Shown: positions 1 through 6,831, counted from the stretch's first letter. The stretch: DNA of 10,287 bases from UKL13-2 sp043756275 (GCA_043756275.1 JAYURJ010000183.1:1-10287), one strand, 5' to 3'. The notes: generated by a model not told the origin, from the sequence alone. A program made the numbers and translations.

Positions 1-471
1 ATGGATAAAGATCTCGAACTCGCCGGACAGGTTGACGCGCTATTGGGCAGGCACGGTCGCGCCGGTGAACCGATTGATGATCGCAATGTGCCGCTATTGA
101 CCGATCTGGTCGAAGCACCTGATTGGAAGCCTGCTGCGGCAGCCCTTACCACGTCGCCCGTCAATGTAACGGTGCCGCCAGCACCGCTATCTGCTCAGCC
201 CCCGGCGCTGCCGATGACAGTCGCGCCCACAATATTGAAAGAATTATCCGAGCAGGAAATCGATACGCTGTCGAACGATATTTTCACGCGCGTACTTGAC
301 CGGCTCGATCATGACCTCGCGACCAAGCTGGAGGATAGACTCGCCGCACAGTTATCCACCCAGATCAACAGCGCCATCACCCATGTGATTTCAGATATGC
401 GCCAGGACATCGCCAACGAAATCGGCGATGCCGTCAATGCTGCGTTAGCCGACAGGCTCCGGCAAAAGTAA
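1..471 (+). CDS. Small hypothetical protein upstream of valS, DUF2486-like (5' end may lie outside window)
   Basis: The function is unknown. A 156-residue frame opens with ATG at the first base of the window, so the true start could be upstream. Near the N-terminus, residues 27-37 contain PLLTDLV, which recalls the short 'I-P-V-L-T-D-V-V' signature I remember from DUF2486 proteins of betaproteobacteria. A Pro/Ala-rich, probably disordered linker follows (about residues 38-78). The C-terminal half (about 80-156) is predicted to be strongly helical and amphipathic, rich in Asp, Leu, Ala and Gln, and may form a coiled coil or an oligomerising helix. There is no signal peptide or membrane segment. 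It ends 97 bases before valS on the same strand and could share a transcript with it. The reading frame is convincing, but the family assignment rests on memory and is tentative. Confidence 0.7.
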   Translation: MDKDLELAGQVDALLGRHGRAGEPIDDRNVPLLTDLVEAPDWKPAAAALTTSPVNVTVPPAPLSAQPPALPMTVAPTILKELSEQEIDTLSNDIFTRVLDRLDHDLATKLEDRLAAQLSTQINSAITHVISDMRQDIANEIGDAVNAALADRLRQK

Positions 472-568
472 ATCCGCAATTCTGTCTTTTGTGTCGCGTG
501 ATGTTTGATCACCGGCATCTCCCGAATCAACATCCGCATAACACCACCTCATCAGACCATCACGATCC

Positions 569-3562
569 ATGAACCAAGATCACCCCACAGGCAATGTCGA
601 CGCCACCCTGAATCCACTGGACAACGCGCTCGCGAAAGCATTTGACCCCGTCGCCATTGAATCGCACTGGTACCCGAAGTGGGAGCAGGCAGGCTACTTC
701 AAGGCCACCTCTGAAGCGACCAAACCCGGCCAATCCAACTACGCCATCCAGCTTCCGCCGCCAAATGTCACCGGCACCTTGCACATGGGCCACGCCTTCC
801 AGCAGACGCTGATGGATACGTTAGTGCGCTATCACCGCATGCGCGGCGACAACACCAACTGGGTGGTAGGTACTGATCACGCTGGCATTGCTACGCAGAT
901 AGTGGTGGAGCGCCAACTGCAGGCCGAGGGCAAATCGCGTCACGATCTGGGTCGCGAGAAATTCATCGAACGCGTGTGGGACTGGAAACGCGAATCGGGC
1001 TCGACCATCACGCGGCAAATGCGCAGGCTGGGTGATTCAGCCAATTGGGAATATGCCGATACGGAAGGTGACAAAGGCGGCTATTTCACCATGGACGCGA
1101 AGATGTCCAAGGCGGTGGTGGAAGTGTTCGTACGCATGCACGAGCAGGGGTTAATTTATCGCGGCAAGCGGCTGGTGAATTGGGACCCCGTGTTGGGGAC
1201 GGCGGTTTCTGACTTGGAGGTGGTAAGTCAGGAAGAGGATGGAAAACTTTGGGAAATTCGCTATCCATTTGAGTCTGGCGACAATGGATTGGTCGTTGCA
1301 ACGACGCGTCCCGAGACTTTGTTGGGTGACGTGGCGGTGGCAGTTCATCCTGACGATGAGCGCTATCGTCATCTGGTGGGTGAGCGCGTCAAACTGCCAT
1401 TGACCGATCGTACGATTCCGATCATCGCGGATGAATACGTAGACAAGGAATTCGGTACCGGCTGTGTGAAGATCACGCCAGCACATGATACGAATGACTA
1501 CGCGATTGGCCAGCGTCACAATTTGCCGAAAATCTGCATACTGACTCTTGAAGCCAAGATCAACGACGACGCGCCTGTTGCGTATCGCGGGCTGGACCGT
1601 TTTGATGCGCGCAAGCAAGTCCTGAGAGACCTTGAGTCGCAGGGCCTGCTAGTTTCCGAGAAGAAACATAAGCTCAACGTCCCGCGCTCCGACCGTACCG
1701 GCGTCATCGTAGAGCCTATGTTAACCGACCAATGGTTCGTAAAAATGGACGGCCTCGCTGCTCGCGGCCTCAATGCCGTTGAAACTGGCGACGTTAAGTT
1801 CTACCCGGACCACTGGTCGGCGACCTACAACCATTGGCTGAAAAATATTCAGGACTGGTGCATATCGCGTCAGCTATGGTGGGGACATCAGATTCCTGCC
1901 TGGTATGACGGAAGTGGCAAGACGTTTGTTGCTCTGAATGAAGCAGAGGCGCTAGCGCAATTACACGCAGAGCTCGACACCGCAGAATGTGATCGCATTG
2001 AGCTATTGAAGAAGCATGGCGAGAAATCTGCGGATGGCACTCCATACGTAATGTTGTTTAGAAAGCAACCTTGGGGCTACAAGCATCTCAAGCCATATTT
2101 AGAAAAACTTCGGCACGAGGGCCTTGTTCGGGATGCGGACGTCCTCGACACCTGGTTCTCCTCCGCCCTCATCCCCTTCACCACACTCGGCTGGCCTGAA
2201 AAGACGCCAGACATAAAATCCTTCCTGCCCTCCTCCGTGCTCGTGACCGGCAACGACATCATTTTCTTCTGGGTCGCGCGGATGATCATGATGACGCTGC
2301 ACTTCACCGACAAAGTGCCCTTCAAACATGTCTACATCAACGCCATGGTGCGCGATGCCGAGGGGCAGAAAATGTCCAAGTCCAAGGGCAACACATTGGA
2401 CCCGCTGGACTTGATCGATGGCATCAGCTTCGATGCGTTGCTGGAAAAGTCTACAAAGGGCCTGATGCTGGCTGCGCATCAAGAAAAAGCAGCTAAGTAT
2501 GTGAAGAAGAACTTTCCCGCCGGTATTCCCGCTTACGGTACTGATGCGCTGCGCTTCACGTTCACCTCGCTGGCGCCACTGTCGATGACGCTGAATTTCG
2601 ATTTGAGCCGCTGCGAGGGTTATCGCAATTTCTGCAACAAACTGTGGAATGCGACGCGCTACGTATTGATGAACGTGGAAGGCAAGAATGCGTTTGAGTG
2701 CGGCATCGAAGAAAACACCGACGTAAGTTATGTTGATTTCTCGATGGCTGATCGATGGATCGTCAGTCTGTTGCAGCGCACCGAAGCCGAAGTCGCGCAG
2801 GGGTTTGATGAATACCGTTTCGATAATGCATCCAACGCCATTTACAAACTCGTTTGGGATGAATATTGCGACTGGTATGTCGAGCTCGCCAAGGTGCAAT
2901 TGCAAACCGGCACCGACGCGCAGCAACGCGCCACGCGTCGCACGCTGCTGCGTGTTCTCGAAACGATTTTACGATTGGCGCACCCGATCATTCCGTTTAT
3001 CACCGAAGAGCTGTGGCAGAAAGTAGCGCCGCTAGCGGGCAAGACTGGCGAGACGATCATGCTGGCGCCTTATCCGATTTCACAGCCGGAAAAAATTGAT
3101 GTCGACGCAGAAGCGTTCGTCGCCGCGCTCAAGGAATCCATCGACGCCGTGCGAAACCTGCGTGGTGAAATGAATGTTTCCCCTGCACTGCGGGTGCCCT
3201 TATTTATCAGCGGCGACGCCAAGATTATTTCGCCGCAGTTGCCTTACCTTACGGCGCTGGCAAAAATTTCAGAAGCGCAGTTGGTGGCGGTGTTGCCCGA
3301 CGCCAATGCGCCGGTCGCGCTGACGACAAGCGCGAAGTGGATGCTCGACATCAAGATCGACGTGGCGGCCGAATCCGCGCGGCTGGCGAAAGAAGTGGCG
3401 CGGCTGGAAAACGAGATTATCAAAGCGCACGCCAAACTCGGTAACGCCAGTTTTGTCGAACGCGCACCGGCTGCAGTGGTTGATCAGGAAAAGAAAAGAT
3501 TGGCGGACTTTGAAGCGACAGTTGCGCAATTGAAAATACAGTTGCAAAAGCTGAAACACTAG
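569..3562 (+). CDS. valS: Valyl-tRNA synthetase
   Basis: Cytoplasmic class Ia synthetase that activates valine with ATP and charges tRNA-Val. The class I signatures are intact: HMGH at residues 72-75 (the HIGH motif) inside PPPNVTGTLHMGH, and KMSKS at 601-605. The CP1 editing domain carries TTRPET at 245-250 and GTGCVKITPAHDTNDY further on, as expected for removing mischarged threonine. DVLDTWFSS starts at residue 524, the helical anticodon-binding domain spans roughly 725-880, and the C-terminal tRNA-binding coiled coil roughly 934-995. At 997 residues it is longer than the E. coli enzyme (951). Most of the difference is an extra segment of about 45 residues near 470-515, between the WWGHQIPAWY region and DVLDTWFSS. 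The ATG at 569 has no clear Shine-Dalgarno sequence, but the next in-frame Met is residue 73, so no other ATG start is possible. Confidence 0.98.
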   Translation: MNQDHPTGNVDATLNPLDNALAKAFDPVAIESHWYPKWEQAGYFKATSEATKPGQSNYAIQLPPPNVTGTLHMGHAFQQTLMDTLVRYHRMRGDNTNWVVGTDHAGIATQIVVERQLQAEGKSRHDLGREKFIERVWDWKRESGSTITRQMRRLGDSANWEYADTEGDKGGYFTMDAKMSKAVVEVFVRMHEQGLIYRGKRLVNWDPVLGTAVSDLEVVSQEEDGKLWEIRYPFESGDNGLVVATTRPETLLGDVAVAVHPDDERYRHLVGERVKLPLTDRTIPIIADEYVDKEFGTGCVKITPAHDTNDYAIGQRHNLPKICILTLEAKINDDAPVAYRGLDRFDARKQVLRDLESQGLLVSEKKHKLNVPRSDRTGVIVEPMLTDQWFVKMDGLAARGLNAVETGDVKFYPDHWSATYNHWLKNIQDWCISRQLWWGHQIPAWYDGSGKTFVALNEAEALAQLHAELDTAECDRIELLKKHGEKSADGTPYVMLFRKQPWGYKHLKPYLEKLRHEGLVRDADVLDTWFSSALIPFTTLGWPEKTPDIKSFLPSSVLVTGNDIIFFWVARMIMMTLHFTDKVPFKHVYINAMVRDAEGQKMSKSKGNTLDPLDLIDGISFDALLEKSTKGLMLAAHQEKAAKYVKKNFPAGIPAYGTDALRFTFTSLAPLSMTLNFDLSRCEGYRNFCNKLWNATRYVLMNVEGKNAFECGIEENTDVSYVDFSMADRWIVSLLQRTEAEVAQGFDEYRFDNASNAIYKLVWDEYCDWYVELAKVQLQTGTDAQQRATRRTLLRVLETILRLAHPIIPFITEELWQKVAPLAGKTGETIMLAPYPISQPEKIDVDAEAFVAALKESIDAVRNLRGEMNVSPALRVPLFISGDAKIISPQLPYLTALAKISEAQLVAVLPDANAPVALTTSAKWMLDIKIDVAAESARLAKEVARLENEIIKAHAKLGNASFVERAPAAVVDQEKKRLADFEATVAQLKIQLQKLKH

Positions 3563-3654
3563 CACTGGCGTGCCTCCCAGACCATAAATGCTCCAAAGCA
3601 CCCGTCAATAGGCGATCTACGTATCGACATGCCGTTTAACCATCAGGCACACCG

Positions 3655-4929
3655 ATGACGCTGCCTTACAGCCTGCGTTCCCTGCGCCACCAAAATTTCC
3701 GTCGCTACTATGTTGGGCAGATGATCTCGCAACTGGGCTCGTGGATGCAGTCCACGGCCATCATGTGGCTGGCCTATCGACTGACAGAATCAACGGCAGC
3801 CACCGGGCTGATCGGGTTTCTGGCGATGGCACCTTACATCTTTATCACGCCGCTGGCAGGCGCATTGTCGGACCGCGTGAGCCGTCGAAAACTATTGATG
3901 ACGGTGTTAAGCCTATCGGTGGTGATGGCCGCAATTTTGTCGATGCTCACTTTTACGCAGCACATCACCATCATGCTGCTCGGTGTATTGGCGTTCGTGC
4001 AAGGCATCCTCAATGGCGTCGAAGTGCCCACCCGCCATTCATTTTTCGTGCAGCTCATCGATGACCGCGAAGACCTGCCAAACGCAATCGCGCTCAATTC
4101 GATCAATATCAATTCGATGCGTTTGATCGGGCCCGCAATTGGCGGATTGTTGATCGCGGCGGTGGGTGAAGCGGCGTGCTTTGGCGTGAATGCAATCTCA
4201 TATCTCGCCGTACTGTTCCAGCTATCGCGCATCTCGCCAAACGAAGGCGTGCGCAAAGAAAATAAAGCGGGATTGATCGCCGACGTGATCGAAGGCTGGC
4301 GTTTTGGTCTCACCCATCCGGTGATACGTCCGCTGGTGCTGATGGTGGGCGCGGTCTCGTTTGCAGTCGGCCCTTATACGATATTGATGCCCGCAATTTC
4401 GGTGCAAACATTCGGCAAAGGTGCTGAACTCAATGGCCTGTTCATTAGCTTCGTAGGCCTCGGTGCGCTGGCAGGCGCGATCCTGCTCGCAAGACGGCCC
4501 AATGTGCGCGGACTCACCGGTTGGCTGTGGATGATGGGTGGACTCGCCGCGTTGGGCATTCTGGGATTTTCGTTTTCGCGCATTGAGTGGGTGTCATTTT
4601 TGTGCATGGCGATGACCGGGATGGGGTTGATGGGCACCTCGGCCACGGTCAATACGATTGTGCAATCGATTGTTGAAGAGGACATGCGCGGACGCGTGGT
4701 AAGCATTTATTCGACGTTCTTTATCGGTGCCGCACCGTTAGGCCATCTCGCCGCTGGCTGGCTGGCTGAGCACATCGGTGCGCCACTGACCTTTACCGTT
4801 TGCGGGCTGGTGTGCGCATTCGCCGTTGGCAGCTATGCGCTGTATTTGCCACGACTCCGGGCGCATCTGCGTCCGATTTATTTGAAGCGCGGTATCATTC
4901 CTGCAACCCCCGGAGCGATTGAACAATGA
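3655..4929 (+). CDS. MFS transporter, enterobactin-exporter-like (MFS_3) family
   Basis: A 424-residue inner-membrane protein, hydrophobic throughout in the pattern of a 12-helix major facilitator. The cytoplasmic motif A is visible as GALSDRVSRRK at residues 69-79. The N-terminal SLRHQNFRRYYVGQ followed by SWMQSTAIMWLAY, and the later VPTRHSFFVQL with RLIGPAIGGLLIA, are typical of the EntS-like MFS_3 (DUF894) branch, whose known members export siderophores or other small molecules by proton antiport. The substrate here cannot be told from sequence. The gene starts 92 bases after valS, with no recognisable terminator between them, and its stop overlaps the start of the next gene by four bases (ATGA at 4926-4929). 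That overlap implies translational coupling. The ribosome binding site is weak. Confidence 0.9.
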   Translation: MTLPYSLRSLRHQNFRRYYVGQMISQLGSWMQSTAIMWLAYRLTESTAATGLIGFLAMAPYIFITPLAGALSDRVSRRKLLMTVLSLSVVMAAILSMLTFTQHITIMLLGVLAFVQGILNGVEVPTRHSFFVQLIDDREDLPNAIALNSININSMRLIGPAIGGLLIAAVGEAACFGVNAISYLAVLFQLSRISPNEGVRKENKAGLIADVIEGWRFGLTHPVIRPLVLMVGAVSFAVGPYTILMPAISVQTFGKGAELNGLFISFVGLGALAGAILLARRPNVRGLTGWLWMMGGLAALGILGFSFSRIEWVSFLCMAMTGMGLMGTSATVNTIVQSIVEEDMRGRVVSIYSTFFIGAAPLGHLAAGWLAEHIGAPLTFTVCGLVCAFAVGSYALYLPRLRAHLRPIYLKRGIIPATPGAIEQ

Positions 4930-5723
4930 CCACATCCAGCAGTGACACCATTCTTTTTACGCAGCAGGGCAGCATCGCCACGCTGACCTTCAATCGCCCC
5001 GATGTTTATAACGCGATGAACGCGGAATTGATCCATGCGATGCGCGATGTCACCGCCGACATTGCTGCGTCCAAAACGATTCGTGCGGTCATTCTCAAGG
5101 GTGCAGGCAAGGCTTTTCTTGCCGGTGGCGATGTGGGGCTTTTTTATAAACAACGTGAGACTCTCGTTGAAACCGTGAAGCCGTTGGGCAACGCGTTGCA
5201 CGAGGGCATCAAGAATATTCGCAACATGCCGTTTCCGGTGATTGCGCAGATTCACGGCGCATGCGCAGGCGCAGGGTTGAGTGTGGCCATGGCGGCCGAT
5301 TTTGCGATTGCCGCAGAGGGCGCGCAATTTAATACGGCGTATACCAAAATCGGTTTGTCACCTGATGGCGGCAGCACGTTTTTCCTGCCGCGTTACGTCG
5401 GCATGAAGCGCGCGCTTGAGCTCACGATGCTGGCAGACATGTTCGACGCCAAAGCTGCCGCCGCTATGGGCATCATCAATCGCGCCGTGCCTGCAGATTT
5501 GCTGGAGTTGGAAGTCGCCACACTTGCTGAGCGCCTGTCAAACGGTGCCACACAGGCCTTTGCCCGGGCGAAAAAACTGATCAATCAATCGTTCATCACG
5601 CCGATCGATAAACAGCTTGATGATGAGATCGCGTTTTTCACCGAGTGCGCAAAAACAAACGATTTCAAGGAAGGCGTGACCGCGTTTGTCGAGAAACGCA
5701 AACCGCGATTTGAGGGGAAATGA
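4926..5723 (+). CDS. Enoyl-CoA hydratase/isomerase (crotonase) family protein, probably an isomerase
   Basis: A 265-residue crotonase-fold enzyme acting on acyl-CoA thioesters in the cytoplasm. The two oxyanion-hole segments are present: AFLAGGDVG at residues 63-71 and HGACAGAGLS at 110-119. In classical enoyl-CoA hydratases two glutamates activate water. Here the region of the first reads TKIGLSPDGGS, with Lys141, and an aspartate (Asp147) lies in the SPDGG stretch. That arrangement resembles PaaG-type and related delta3-delta2 or epoxide isomerases, in which an aspartate at this site is the catalytic base. I therefore favour an isomerase over a hydratase, without naming a substrate. No beta-oxidation or phenylacetate genes lie nearby. 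The only partner is the MFS exporter it overlaps by four bases, suggesting one transcript. It would be tagged paaG-like by similarity only. Confidence 0.88.
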   Translation: MTTSSSDTILFTQQGSIATLTFNRPDVYNAMNAELIHAMRDVTADIAASKTIRAVILKGAGKAFLAGGDVGLFYKQRETLVETVKPLGNALHEGIKNIRNMPFPVIAQIHGACAGAGLSVAMAADFAIAAEGAQFNTAYTKIGLSPDGGSTFFLPRYVGMKRALELTMLADMFDAKAAAAMGIINRAVPADLLELEVATLAERLSNGATQAFARAKKLINQSFITPIDKQLDDEIAFFTECAKTNDFKEGVTAFVEKRKPRFEGK

Positions 5724-5762
5724 AGCCGGTTATGCTTCAAACCGATCCACACACAAAAATCT

Positions 5763-5790
5763 CTGTCATTTCGACCGCAGGGAGAAATCT
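5763..5790 (+). repeat. Left arm of a perfect 28-bp inverted repeat
   Basis: These 28 bases are the exact reverse complement of 6430-6457; the match stops at both ends. The core reads TCGACCGCAGGGAG. The arm begins 40 bases after the stop of the crotonase gene. Within the arm, ATTTC (5768-5772) can pair with GAAAT (5784-5788) and CC with GG, separated by a tandem GA/GA internal mismatch and capped by a GCA triloop. The unit is therefore itself a small hairpin. I recall very similar interspersed sequences in many environmental bacterial genomes, which would make it a REP-like repeat, but this was not searched. Confidence 0.9.
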
Positions 5791-5830
5791 ACTTTACATC
5801 GTTGAAATGACCGGCGCACAAGGACAACCG

Positions 5831-5843
5831 CGACCGAAGGGAG
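5831..5843 (+). repeat. Degenerate third copy of the repeat core
   Basis: CGACCGAAGGGAG matches the core of the left arm at 5772-5784 in 12 of 13 positions, in the same orientation and 59 bases further on. It abuts the hairpin at 5844-5863. Short matches can arise by chance, but the location between the intact repeat and the HEPN-like gene suggests a decayed copy. Confidence 0.45.
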
Positions 5844-5863
5844 CGGACGCACTTGTGCGTCCG
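5844..5863. other. 8-bp perfect hairpin downstream of the HEPN-like gene
   Basis: CGGACGCA (5844-5851) pairs perfectly with TGCGTCCG (5856-5863) around a CTTG loop. It lies 14 bases beyond the stop codon of the leftward HEPN-like gene. It could stabilise or end that transcript, but no T-run follows on either strand, so it is not a canonical intrinsic terminator. It may instead belong to the repeat cluster it sits in. Confidence 0.5.
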
Positions 5864-5877
5864 TGTCGATTGCCCAG

Positions 5878-6399
5878 TTAGCGCTCATGCACACTGAGTA
5901 GCTCCTCGAGTCTGAACCGCAGCTTTGCCAATTCGCGTGACAGTGAGTTCGGCTCGACTCCATAGGCCCCCGACCAAGGCTTATACGCCTTGTCGATCGG
6001 GTAACGATACAGCTCGCCTGGCGGTGCCAGTAGTTGCTTCACACGAAGTTTTTCCTCAGCAGTCATTCCAGTGGGAAGCTCCGTGCTGAACGGAATCTCC
6101 AGCCGGAACTTCTTGCCCGGATAGAGCGCGTGATACCTGCGTATGAGATGCTCAAGGTCGTGCGAGAAACGTTCGTCCGGGGACTTCCGGATTATTGCGC
6201 CCTTTAAGAAGAGCTCCACAGCGTGCGCGGCAAGAAATAGTACGACGGCACCGCGCTCATATGTGGCCTTTCGATGAGACCGGGCAAGTAAGTCGCACAG
6301 TCGCTGCGCAGAATCGAGGTATGCGATCGCGTAAGCCGCGAACTGCTCCGAGAAAGCGGCGGCGCTCGGGACGAGCATGTTCCAGTGCTTGCGGTTCAT
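5878..6399 (-). CDS. HEPN-like small helical protein of unknown function
   Basis: A 173-residue soluble protein with no signal peptide. Residues 49-64 (RGAVVLFLAAHAVELF), then LKGAIIRK and SHDLEHLIRRYHALYP (79-94), resemble the core helices of HEPN-domain proteins, where an 'ELxLKA' helix is followed by a loop and an 'HDLxxL' helix. Many HEPN proteins are RNases in toxin-antitoxin or abortive-infection systems and carry R-x4-6-H. Here the nearest arginines to His80 are Arg77 (two residues between) and Arg71 (eight between), so the catalytic motif is not evident. No nucleotidyltransferase (MNT) antitoxin partner is nearby. The gene lies 60 bases after tusA on the same strand, so it might be read through from tusA. 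The ATG has no good Shine-Dalgarno sequence. It is bracketed by the perfect inverted repeats at 5763-5790 and 6430-6457, which suggests acquired DNA. The HEPN assignment is by eye. Confidence 0.65.
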   Translation of the reverse strand: MNRKHWNMLVPSAAAFSEQFAAYAIAYLDSAQRLCDLLARSHRKATYERGAVVLFLAAHAVELFLKGAIIRKSPDERFSHDLEHLIRRYHALYPGKKFRLEIPFSTELPTGMTAEEKLRVKQLLAPPGELYRYPIDKAYKPWSGAYGVEPNSLSRELAKLRFRLEELLSVHER

Positions 6400-6429
6400 G
6401 GTGAGGGCTAACGTTTAGAAGCGCACAGC

Positions 6430-6457
6430 AGATTTCTCCCTGCGGTCGAAATGACAG
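6430..6457 (-). repeat. Right arm of a perfect 28-bp inverted repeat
   Basis: Exact reverse complement of 5763-5790. It ends two bases short of the stop codon of the leftward tusA gene and starts 31 bases upstream of the HEPN-like gene's ATG, so it occupies the tusA/HEPN intergenic gap. No target-site duplication is visible outside the two arms: the flanks are AAAAATCT on the left and TTTTAGCG on the right. When translated in a chance frame, this sequence yields the SFRPQGEI-type peptide that I recall as a frequent artefact of such repeats in annotated genomes. Confidence 0.9.
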
Positions 6458-6459
6458 TT

Positions 6460-6696
6460 TTAGCGCTTTGAGATCAGAAACGTAAAGGCTGATGCCGTTT
6501 CCTCGGAAGAGAGCAGTGGATTGCCGGTCTGTTTGCAAAACGCGGCAAAATCTTTCACCGATCCCGGGTCGGTCGCCACAATTCTCAGCACCTGACCGGA
6601 TTCCATGTCGGTCAGTGCTTTTTTGGCGCGCAGGATTGGTAGCGGGCAATTGAGGCCTTTTACGTCGAGGTCTTTACTGATCGTTATTTCGGTCAT
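6460..6696 (-). CDS. tusA: TusA-family sulfur carrier protein
   Basis: A 78-residue small cytoplasmic protein of the TusA (SirA) family, which carries sulfane sulfur as a cysteine persulfide for tRNA 2-thiolation, molybdenum cofactor synthesis or sulfur oxidation. The signature is clear: DVKGLNCPLPILRAKKAL, with the CPxP cysteine at residue 17, then VLRIVATDPGSVKDFAAFCKQTGN, typical of the fold, at the usual family length. I chose the ATG whose first base is 6696 because GGA lies about eight bases upstream. An in-frame ATG at 6711 would add five residues (MTGLI) with no ribosome binding site and a very short leader. The gene diverges from the chromate operon across a 218-bp regulatory region. 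The symbol is a family-level call: several paralogues of different roles share this motif. Confidence 0.88.
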   Translation of the reverse strand: MTEITISKDLDVKGLNCPLPILRAKKALTDMESGQVLRIVATDPGSVKDFAAFCKQTGNPLLSSEETASAFTFLISKR

Positions 6697-6731
6697 GATT
6701 AATCCAGTCATTGCGGCATATTTTCACTGCT

Positions 6732-6740
6732 ATTTTACCA
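6732..6740 (-). promoter_or_regulatory. Candidate extended -10 promoter for tusA
   Basis: On the minus strand these bases read TGGTAAAAT, that is TG-n-TAAAAT. This is an extended -10 element with five of six matches to TATAAT. There is no good -35 at the proper spacing, which extended -10 promoters can tolerate. It would start transcription near 6725, about 29 bases before the chosen tusA ATG. Identified by eye only. Confidence 0.45.
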
Positions 6741-6767
6741 TTTGAGTAAGTGAGGGCTGGTTGGCTT

Positions 6768-6781
6768 AGTTCAAGGGAACT
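6768..6781. promoter_or_regulatory. Inverted-repeat operator candidate in the tusA-chrB divergent region
   Basis: AGTTC (6768-6772) and GAACT (6777-6781) form a perfect 5-bp inverted repeat around AAGG. Its centre is about 61 bases upstream of the start predicted for the chr promoter at 6801-6829, a position where class I activators bind. It could also act on the divergent tusA promoter. No regulator is encoded nearby other than ChrB itself. A dyad this short can occur by chance. Confidence 0.3.
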
Positions 6782-6800
6782 GCAAAGGGAAGGCCAAACA

Positions 6801-6829
6801 TTGGCGCACATTGTCTGATACCATATTAT
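6801..6829 (+). promoter_or_regulatory. Sigma-70-type promoter for the chrBA operon
   Basis: TTGGCG (6801-6806, four of six matches to TTGACA) is followed after exactly 17 bases by TATTAT (6824-6829, five of six matches to TATAAT). This is the best promoter match I see in the intergenic region. It predicts a start near 6836 and a leader of roughly 94 bases before the chrB ATG at 6930, unusually long for a simple operon. Confidence 0.55.
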
Positions 6830-6831
6830 TT

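Noticed and set aside
472..568. Possible leader regulation of valS, such as a T-box or attenuator.
   Set aside because: The 97 bases show no T-box sequence, no valine-rich leader peptide and no terminator hairpin.
2099..2926. A long antisense open frame of 275 codons within valS.
   Set aside because: It is His/Gln/Arg-rich with no domain-like pattern and lies fully within the intact valS coding sequence. Long antisense frames are common opposite GC-rich genes.
3563..3654. Possible terminator between valS and the MFS gene.
   Set aside because: Only 4-bp stems such as TGCT/AGCA are present and there is no T-run.
5722..5744. GAAGC/GCTTC and CGGTT/AACCG at the end of the crotonase gene, arranged like an H-type pseudoknot.
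   Set aside because: The connecting loops would be 0, 2 and 1 bases, too short to span the stems. At best these are two mutually exclusive weak hairpins without a T-run.
5763..6457. A classical insertion sequence.
   Set aside because: The interior holds no transposase and the outer flanks show no direct target duplication, so only an inverted-repeat-bracketed unit can be claimed.
6257..6649. An open leftward frame of about 130 codons spanning the tusA and HEPN-like region.
   Set aside because: It overlaps both better-supported genes, and its SFRPQGEI-type peptide comes from reading through the inverted-repeat arm, a typical false gene.
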